This document shows, in pieces, positions 20,001 through 22,131 of a DNA stretch of 22,131 nucleotides. Every line of letters begins with the position of its first letter. Position 1 is the stretch's first letter. Made by a program: the position numbers and the translations under genes. Below the pieces are notes generated by a model. It saw only the letters and a list, made by a program, of their open reading frames with translations, searched no databases and was not told the DNA's origin. Origin of the DNA: UBA4661 sp002405405 (GTDB lineage Bacteria; Bacteroidota; Ignavibacteria; Kapaibacteriales; UBA4661); the NCBI GenBank assembly GCA_036847245.1, contig DAIUAL010000028.1, forward strand, positions 1-22,131, in the 5' to 3' direction.

Positions 20001-22130
20001 CGTATTGAGTGTCAAAATCCCGGGTCCACTTAGGTTGACAATAAACTGACCGGATGTATTTGCCGCAGCATCCTGCGGACCAAGACGACCGCTGATATTC
20101 AACGCACCTGTGCCGGATAGTTGCAAGCGACTACCCATATTCGAACCATATACCAAATCGCCACGAACTGCTGTCGTCCCAATTGATGAGTTCAGCGTAG
20201 AATTAATATTTAATTCTCCACCATTGATAATCAAACTTGATGCTACTGATCCTGTCGTACCTGCGAATAACTGTCCTGTACCCGAGATATACAATGCACC
20301 ATTCGATGGAATTGTTTGATTGTACGATTGTGTAGCGCACGGTGCTGTATCAAAGGTCAAGTATCCCGCTGACTGATTCCACCGTCCGCCACCATTAGCA
20401 AAAAGGAGTGCATTGTTGCCAAGTGCCGTAACACTGACAGGCATCGTTGCATTCACCACATTGGTTGTCGCGCCTTTATCAAGTGTAATGGTATAGAAAG
20501 TATTAATGCCTGATCCGCTTACTGTTTGAGTTGCCGAAGTAATAAAACTTGTTGCTACAAAACGATTACTACAATCTCGGAAATTGATTGTACCATTATT
20601 GGTTACATCACCTGTAATCCCAAGTGTATGTGTCACTGCACCACCGGTATTTGCAACCGTAAAGGTTTGCCCCGTTGCAACGATCAGTGCTCCGACGGTT
20701 ACTGAGCGCGTTGTGGTATTATCATATTGGAGCGTTCCCTGTGTAACATTCAGCACTTGTGTGCGAATTGCATTTGCATCAATATTTATAACATCAGTTG
20801 GACTGATACGACTGACAGTAATCGACGCACTGGTTATCGGGAATGCACTACCAAAGATTTGGACTGATCCGGTAGCATTATTGAACACATAGTTTGCTGA
20901 TGTCGCATAGATACGCTGTCCATCATTAAAGCGAATTGCTCCTGCATTATTTGCAAGGGGTTGAATACCATCCACATTCTGCAAATTGAGTATGCCATTG
21001 TTTTGTAAATGGAAAATAGCCGTGTTAGCATTCGTACCATTACGTGCAACGAATTGCCCCGGAGCAATGATAAGCGATGCTGTTCCTGTTGAAGCCACAA
21101 TAAGTTGTGCTACTCCCGGCGTACCGGCATTGACCGTAACATTATTACCATTGCCAACATAAACCGAATCAGAGATATCAAGAGTCAAATCGGCATTCGG
21201 ATATACTCCCACAGGCACGGCAGTACCTGTATGACTGGCTAAAGACCATGTATTGTTATCATTCCAATTACCATTTTGACGACTATAGAAAATACGCCGC
21301 CCCGGCATACCGATGTAATAATCACCATACATTGCAGACCATGGTGCAAGTGCATTCGTAACATAAGCCATGCTTACACCATTAACCAATTGGTTAGTAA
21401 GCCATGTTACTTGTGTTTGAGATCCGGGATTCAATCGTGTATTATACAGAGTCCCAACAGAATCAAACTGGCGCATCATCGAGTAATTAAGCAACAAACC
21501 ACTCGGCATTTCTGCTTGCGGCACACCAAATTGTGTGGTAAGAAACCGTCCACCCAATACAGATGGCGAAGCTGTCAAATTCGCTGATGTTGTTACAGTC
21601 CAATACCGTTGAATCCCAAGCAAAGGGTCAATACGATGCCCTGTCAGAGCATTATTCGTCGTAGTATTCGGTAGTGGAGTATTGTTACTAATATCCAAAT
21701 AACCAGCCGTTCCGCCACCACCGGTCAGCGTTATGACAGCCGGAGCATACGCCGATGTCGTACCTATATCAAACTGAACAGCTCCGGTGGCTCCGGCGGG
21801 TATCCACCGCGACATAGCACCATTGACATAAGTATTGGAAAGACGACTTACGGTTGCTGTTGAGGTAACAACGAGCGAACGATTATTGGTGCGAGTGTCA
21901 AAGTTTGCAGTGTTTGCCGATGCAAATTGCAGTTGATTTTGAATAAAGATGTTACTGTTTTGTCCTGTTTGAATACCGCCTAAAACAATTCGCTGTGCTT
22001 GAGCATTATTAAGAATCAAGTTGTAAAATGTTGGTTGCGTAACGGCAAGACGGTTCAAAAAGATTGTCTGGCTTGCGGTTGTATTAACAAATTCAACCGT
22101 TGATGTTGCTTGGGCAAAAGAGGCAAAAGA
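8049..22130 (-). CDS. Giant modular secreted protein, probable surface adhesin/stalk (5' end outside window)
   Basis: One open frame of about 4,693 codons to a TAG stop. Residues here are numbered from an internal TTG (22058-22056). The frame is open upstream to the edge and reads SFASFAQA-TSTVEF, the look of a signal peptide end, so the true start lies only a few codons outside. The chain is Asn/Thr/Ser/Gly rich and has only about twenty lysines. It is a divergent tandem array: entry motif (I/F)FYS..W.....W.F at 254, 1097, 1872, 2729, 3542 and 4346, followed by beta-helix-like rungs (GNG..T.N, TGTL, ANYVFSG, VTNNGT, TGTQTVSGTG, QTIPNNG). Each then has a second half marked by RYV, PIGTNGTIG..SYSP, RYWxVTT and GDWTI. 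A LamG-like domain is inserted near 1266-1507. The protein ends EICDCY, without a type IX sorting domain that I can recognise. I do not recognise a named family; the adhesin or extracellular role is inferred from composition and architecture. Confidence 0.9.
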   Translation of the reverse strand, partial: SFASFAQATSTVEFVNTTASQTIFLNRLAVTQPTFYNLILNNAQAQRIVLGGIQTGQNSNIFIQNQLQFASANTANFDTRTNNRSLVVTSTATVSRLSNTYVNGAMSRWIPAGATGAVQFDIGTTSAYAPAVITLTGGGGTAGYLDISNNTPLPNTTTNNALTGHRIDPLLGIQRYWTVTTSANLTASPSVLGGRFLTTQFGVPQAEMPSGLLLNYSMMRQFDSVGTLYNTRLNPGSQTQVTWLTNQLVNGVSMAYVTNALAPWSAMYGDYYIGMPGRRIFYSRQNGNWNDNNTWSLASHTGTAVPVGVYPNADLTLDISDSVYVGNGNNVTVNAGTPGVAQLIVASTGTASLIIAPGQFVARNGTNANTAIFHLQNNGILNLQNVDGIQPLANNAGAIRFNDGQRIYATSANYVFNNATGSVQIFGSAFPITSASITVSRISPTDVINIDANAIRTQVLNVTQGTLQYDNTTTRSVTVGALIVATGQTFTVANTGGAVTHTLGITGDVTNNGTINFRDCSNRFVATSFITSATQTVSGSGINTFYTITLDKGATTNVVNATMPVSVTALGNNALLFANGGGRWNQSAGYLTFDTAPCATQSYNQTIPSNGALYISGTGQLFAGTTGSVASSLIINGGELNINSTLNSSIGTTAVRGDLVYGSNMGSRLQLSGTGALNISGRLGPQDAAANTSGQFIVNLSGPGILTLNTLSTPLTDPNFGVFHIGGPGLFTMTGGGVVLQSANQQACPSAPADFTMLAGTSSISNSYIQFGNSLSAGGSRLFGYDVNPSALFSTIIVSGANVTLRPFSIDEVLRLQNNLRSNATTSLFDAWITKCGTLTNSSEAVVFNGANTVLQRVNFFGVDAGQVQFNNLRMNRQGAGSQNLLINRSVTTTTLNLAENNLTPVPQIIQMVNGASLSITSATPTLGVQNAVFLSPSYPANRYVALTSATSYVSRQISNSLTGNYLFPIATSSTLSSYTPAQYTVSSASGTQGALLVGVSRGTGTSSRHLRLQTPLTLQTPTDFTTVYFPVTTSSMTVPGTLTFNYATTANLNVVGNSINFGGSYRYRPSGAYIPEGPNGGWTLYNGTIDNVNRIFSTSIAVDPTNLWGDWTLSANGLVRRIFFSFVNNASWSSATSWTFNSTHTGSQADDYPRLGTDSVVIGLNHTINLTATSSAGSIQLGNLGTGTLNASSQTLSLERWLNIRNTGTFISGTSTVQFTGITPATIASVTATSISPLSFYNVTNQKLNGQPIVSNTFINVNNLFTSQGGAIGNNGVSTYFRTQGSVNALDFVGTVPYASANRVTIPHSASMPTNAFTAEAWIRMKVGTSTKNAGNPNTQYIIYKSNGVSSCFEGISLGYDESLTQFIATMARPDNCATAQVSASSAPISPSIQPNVWYHVAVTADANFLRLYLNGALAQEVVSGFAPTVAATPLYLGSTQNGYDGLFNGTLDEVRIWNRVRTADEIRESMNRTLAGNEANLSAYYRMDQGIPSGNNAGVTTLYDMSPNANNGTLSNFTLNGGTSNWVVGDGFNTWLGNLNNNFTNAGNWTSGAPTNTSNVGFKTDAANQPLISSTAQVNTMSYSATTQLSNASSQVQVFGNLFTQGGSTFVGQTAAANVQFAGAQNQDQFVGAPTPIIFPSLGMARTSAGANNRFVILTTSSSTGTLDFGSSGNQLIRLVRQGVTPVGTELRITSNTVGAITNASNTRYILTDITNATVLRQIDGTVAGNVYLYPIGTNGTIGAGSYSPGNYTVVGTGTSDVLGLRVQQGSGSSANHAQLGFWGNSMTDYVNRYWSVTTGSALTTPGSLEFTYPNSVGNIVGNVSNITAVGKWNPANESNSGSWQVMNISSATITGSGGFINTTASTFIVTSSSVTPSQIVGDYTIANLPAFLRAFYSIGSTNWGLNSTWSFVGHNGPTATDVPSNILDRVFISDGDNVTLNIPATVYSVQVGNAGNGATVPTGILSVTSGTFISGGFGSTFTLGVGSTLNIGDNSGIQAFATGTGVLRFPDANRTFSTGANYVFSGAGTGGTPQVFGTSFPQVTAASIVVNNGTVVDADQGVSTGTLTINGTLRYDQTLGSSRTINVTSNIVVGSTGQFIVENSSSPNTLIQHFLNVGGNVQNDGLVNLYPTALTGSYVTMRMVTTGTQTISGTGTMQLTQIDLQKGSSTNVVNATQSVSISNNGGNGLTFSGGGGWLQSVGTLTMTSGTGSYLQTIPNNGAITLSGTSGLNLGTNSQGGSAVVNGGTLTFGSTGGSTIGNNSGDGLRYANGGNIVVNNGTITVPGGGIVPANSSSDNGAITIAGGTLRVNTNTGGGRYASTTLATVDITPTTVFTMSGGTLELQNQNNGACPRAADISMLANTSSISTSAVMQFGNGSTTAGSIFGYQVTPSATFGTMMVSGASVSLRPHRQNEQIYIAGNIRSGSATSLFDAWLTTCGLNTVTGEKVVVRGNNSSSQVINVAGTDAGNLRFNNLVMGRLGTTTNVGNSLLVNQAIQTTQLNFADVTTGVTIVNEPQLIVLNQSGVTLTVTTASPTAMTNYTFGTTGTLSRYVVMNQGATPGATLQRAIGLTAGNYDYPLGTNGTIGLASYSPMRFNVPASASGNPGTVGVYVFRGSGAGSRHAGLNATNLSSFAQLSDWSNRYWNVSTNTLTIAGTLSFQYPDGTNIAGQESRLTGVVRYNPAGATSGTVREVTSGVWTLMNATTGSAGSSGGLVDIALNTFSSSIGTIPATQMSGDWTIVNFDAFLRIFYSLTSGNWNSASSWTFSADHTTVNNPSNAIPSLQRDRVIIANNNTITLNVNATNLNSVQIGNPSIAVTTGTLLVQDGFSIGGPLGSTFSIRGGSTLELQNQQGIQTGASNTGALQFTDANRTFDNGANYVFSGNQVQVMGAGFPVTSATITINKDINTRLVTLDRSFTTGTLTINTGNYQYAGIANLSASVATMTIQNQGSLSVTGNVSGRQFGITGDIINNGGLNLSPSGSIQVQTNFLGTTNQTISGTSFAQFDRVFIYRPTCAGKVIAQQNVVIDNKENSLLMINYVPSGAWQQQSGILSLAGSTAENSLVGGCMEITNTGTVVSPTTMSLGGNGSLTMNSSGQALFGSGAGQGLIYQGIGNAITVSSGTLSVSGRISTSGAGGDNLNFTQNGGTVVVTTSGNASARSNFEIINSGSSFTMGGGSLILRNANGNAGVAEFSVATGSPTISITGGTIQFGDVGGPLSAVRMTYDVPSTASFANISVSNANATVSPFNSNENLRINGNLAVNAGAFDSRFDENGNSTGGSSVVTMNGSNTITQNISGPGAINFDQLVMNRQGASTTGTVNLATSITTATLNFAENNGTTDPQIIRLSTTGLSLSVTSGTPTAISNVTFLTTSNRYVITTNNSFVCRTIGTVVGQYVFPIATNGTMGVGSYSPAVYSVLTGIGNPGQACVDVLQGSGAGAVHAQSTSLNTAGLSDYINRYWSVTTASALTIAGQMQFRYPDNAGNIVGTETNIVGVGRYSTIQEQAGGAWSMVNVTNATANSSDGSIEYVNNTFASITIGTMTPAQLSGDWWIANYAAFVRTFYSLVNNANWSSTTAWTFNPDHTTGIANTIPSIQTDRVIIGNGHTMIADVSPSVLSVQVGNSPNSGTTTGTLRIGSGQSITGIGTFTLNAGSTLDLQNANGIQSGATNTGALQFADANRTFSTQANYIFSGGLAQMFGGAFPLISASVTVNKSGGTVVSADRSFTTATLTISSGTLQYENTASRTMNVTGNISVGSGGNYLVSTSVGTQIQHFVNIGGNLTNNGTVNLLPTGLSQSYGTILFATTGTQSVSGTGTTQLYDVRLDKGGTANTLNVLTNVTINNPNGNGISFPNGGGSWNQNSGTLTMTATGSFTQTIPNTGFLQLTGEGGLNLGTTNGGSLLLQGGGTVLFNTTGASVVGANNGDGLRYGGANNTLTISSGTITIPGGGVASTGGGSDAVNFVFNGGTVLLNTGQIYSSATQATFDLTSGSIFTASTNSTLAFRGSNQAACPTRSADFRMLGTANVSGGIVQFGDALTNANSIFGYNVNPNAVFWTFMASNATVRPFTVSEVLRLAGDVRAFTSNAVFDAWQTVCGTATNTSEAVVFNGANTSTQNINIAGTDNGAIRFNNLTMNRQGVGSAVVNVSTTPSMSTLGVVNLREGANANNQYLSLGTGVDLVVSNASLTSIQNGATNRMVITSLLSGSVSRVLNGAGAYIYPVGAFGTTGTLSYSPMTMTANAGTTGLLGVRVSTGANIGTRLGAHLQLKQLATDYLNRYWRVTTTSLIGQGQIVFSYPNNATDFVGVTTNTQIGRYRPNESVAEASGGGWFRETSGFIDNAQFGTRTNWDVSNFAGDWTLSNALRRIFYSIQSGAWNVPGNWSFFSHVGAPITTTEFPNDPLDSVQIGGGINGVNNHVISMTNATVQIGGITVGTDNNNTGTLNAQLGTLTGTYFVLASNSTLQIGSADGITTSPIALGSIQTTNRSYSNQANYTYNGTVNQVVGNGLPTIVNSLTIANTGIKNKKTVSVTQANISITRNLFVTSGTLDARTFTLNNTTGTGSFSLQNNARLLIGGTNNFASATAGIVRNYGSGYTIGTTSTVEFYGTNQTIDAPPILVQDIGYGNIIARNAGTKLVNQAFRMRGNLSILNNALFSVTGGVNALRVGGVIYNNATIDNSGVIEICDCY
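8052..9023 (-). repeat. Module 6, C-terminal A half only (324 residues)
   Basis: Starts RRIFYSIQSGAWNVPGNW (residue 4346). DGITTS and SNQANYTYNG keep the rung pattern, then STVEFYGTNQTI and RGNLSILNNALF lead to the end, GVIEICDCY. No B half follows, and no recognisable sorting domain; the last rungs end in a C-x-C just before the stop. Confidence 0.8.
9024..11435 (-). repeat. Module 5 of the giant protein (804 residues)
   Basis: Starts RTFYSLVNNANWSSTTAWTF (residue 3542). The A half is close to module 3: GIQ..FADANRTFSTQANYIFSG (3644-3674), HFVNIGGNLTNNGTVNLLP (3755-3773), QTIPNTG (3857-3863), NNGDGLRYGG (3904-3913) and the AACP / TVCG pair (C3993, C4077). The B half is more divergent: NRMVIT (4177-4182), YPVGAFGTTGTLSYSP (4201-4216), RYWRVTT (4259-4265), GDWTL (4337-4341). 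Confidence 0.85.
11436..13874 (-). repeat. Module 4 of the giant protein (813 residues)
   Basis: Starts RIFYSLTSGNWNSASSWTF (residue 2729). The GIQ..TDANRTF..ANYVFSG block lies at 2834-2864. This module has lost both cysteines of the ACP / TxCG pair seen in modules 1, 3 and 5 (now NAGVAEF and DENGNST) and instead has C2996/C3048 and C3367/C3410. The B half has NRYVIT (3355-3360), FPIATNGTMGVGSYSP (3379-3394), RYWSVTT (3440-3446) and GDWWI (3530-3534). Confidence 0.85.
13875..16445 (-). repeat. Module 3 of the giant protein (857 residues)
   Basis: Starts RAFYSIGSTNWGLNSTWSF (residue 1872). The A half has SGIQ..LRFPDANRTFSTGANYVFSG within 1974-2005, NVGGNVQNDGLVNL (2095-2108), TTGTQTISGTG (2124-2134), QTIPNNG (2194-2200), STIGNNSGDGLRY (2236-2248) and the GACP / TTCG pair (C2331, C2418). 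The B half has RYVVM (2530-2534), YPLGTNGTIGLASYSP (2558-2573), RYWNVST (2623-2629) and GDWTI (2717-2721). Confidence 0.85.
16446..18770 (-). repeat. Module 2 of the giant protein (775 residues), with a LamG-like insertion
   Basis: Starts RRIFFSFVNNASWSSATSW (residue 1097) with the usual SVVIGLNHTINL and GTGTL rungs, but the conserved GIQ..ANY rung block and the long beta-helix of the other A halves are missing. Their place is taken by a jelly-roll domain (about 1266-1507) and a second W motif, WLGNLNNNFTNAGNW (1513-1527). The B half is standard: TRYIL, YPIGTNGTIGAGSYSP (1712-1727), RYWSVTT (1771-1777), GDYTI (1860-1864). Confidence 0.85.
17538..18263 (-). other. LamG-like (concanavalin-type jelly-roll) domain within module 2
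   Basis: Residues about 1266-1507 start with ALDFVG and NRVTIPHSASMPTNAFTAEAW, followed by VWYHVAVTADANFLRLYLNG (1374-1393), PLYLGSTQNGYDGLFNGTLD (1411-1430), DEVRIWNRVRTADEI (1430-1444) and AYYRMDQG (1461-1468). This succession is the typical Laminin_G_3-type signature. It has its own cysteine pair, C1329 and C1354. Such domains bind glycans or proteins in extracellular enzymes and adhesins; the ligand here is unknown. Confidence 0.88.
18771..21299 (-). repeat. Module 1 of the giant protein (843 residues)
   Basis: Starts RRIFYSRQNGNWNDNNTW (residue 254). The A half has VDGIQ..IRFNDG..ANYVF (362-392), VTNNGTINF (485-493), SGSGINTFYTITLDKG (514-529) and the QQACP / TKCG cysteine pair (C724, C812), with a second pair C496/C574. 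The B half has AENN (875), NRYV (918-921), FPIATSSTLSSYTP (944-957) and GDWTL (1086-1090). RYW is replaced by VYFPVTT near 1004-1010. Confidence 0.85.
21300..22130 (-). repeat. N-terminal region: signal peptide end and a lone B half-module (module 0)
   Basis: The eight residues before residue -16 end in FAQA, consistent with signal peptidase I cleavage. TVEF..T..QTI and FYNLILNN form a typical first rung. The rest matches the second half of later modules: NRSLVV (59-64) for RYV, FDIGTTSAYAPAVITL (96-111) for PIGTNGTIG.SYSPAVYT, RYWTVTT (151-157) and GDYYIG (245-250), running into the first entry motif. There is no matching A half, so the array begins in mid-module. Confidence 0.75.
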
Positions 22131-22131
22131 A

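Noticed and set aside
8049..22130. Possible CRISPR array or satellite DNA because of the strong periodicity
   Set aside because: The period is about 2.4 kb, the similarity is mainly at protein level, and the frame is unbroken; there are no short identical repeats with spacers.

Overview
The window looks like a scaffold from a draft or metagenome assembly of a Bacteroidota/Chlorobiota-type (FCB group) bacterium. This placement is inferred from gene style: a periplasmic HEAT-repeat/cyclophilin fusion, a huge Asn/Thr/Ser/Gly-rich modular secreted protein, and weak ribosome binding sites on several genes. A Kapabacteria- or Ignavibacteria-like lineage would fit, but no marker gene here proves it. 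Every gene I can support lies on the minus strand. I see no rRNA, tRNA, CRISPR array, insertion sequence or integrase.

Left part (1-7619), read in transcription order from right to left: a signal-peptide HEAT-repeat protein with a C-terminal cyclophilin domain; thymidylate kinase (tmk); a P2-type cation-transporting ATPase; a small Rieske [2Fe-2S] ferredoxin; and a membrane adenylate cyclase with an extracytoplasmic Cache-like sensor. The gaps are about 30-65 bp, so this may be one operon, although the five functions do not form an obvious pathway. Downstream of the cyclase, at the left edge, is a clear TPP (thiamin pyrophosphate) riboswitch on the minus strand. The gene it controls lies beyond the window. 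The ATPase is interrupted by a 10-N placeholder. Comparison with the family suggests the flanking contigs really overlap by two bases (GT), which gives a 912-residue protein.

Middle (7620-8048): an intergenic region with a strong hairpin terminator whose U-tract is on the minus strand. It is followed by a candidate promoter with an imperfect palindrome in front of the HEAT/cyclophilin gene.

Right part (8049 to the window end): one uninterrupted minus-strand reading frame of about 4,693 codons. It begins just beyond the right edge; the first visible residues, SFASFAQA-TSTVEF, look like the end of a signal peptide. The protein is a divergent tandem array of modules of about 775-860 residues. 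Each module has an A half (a W-containing entry motif followed by beta-helix-like rungs) and a B half (marked by RYV, PIGTNGTIG..SYSP, RYWxVTT and GDWTI motifs). The order is B-(A-B)x5-A, so the array starts and ends in mid-module. Module 2 has a LamG-like jelly-roll domain in place of most of its A half. The 16 visible cysteines fall into eight neighbouring pairs that are present or absent together from module to module, which suggests intra-module disulfides. No recognisable C-terminal sorting domain is seen. This giant protein, probably a surface or extracellular adhesin-like stalk, is the most unusual item in the window.
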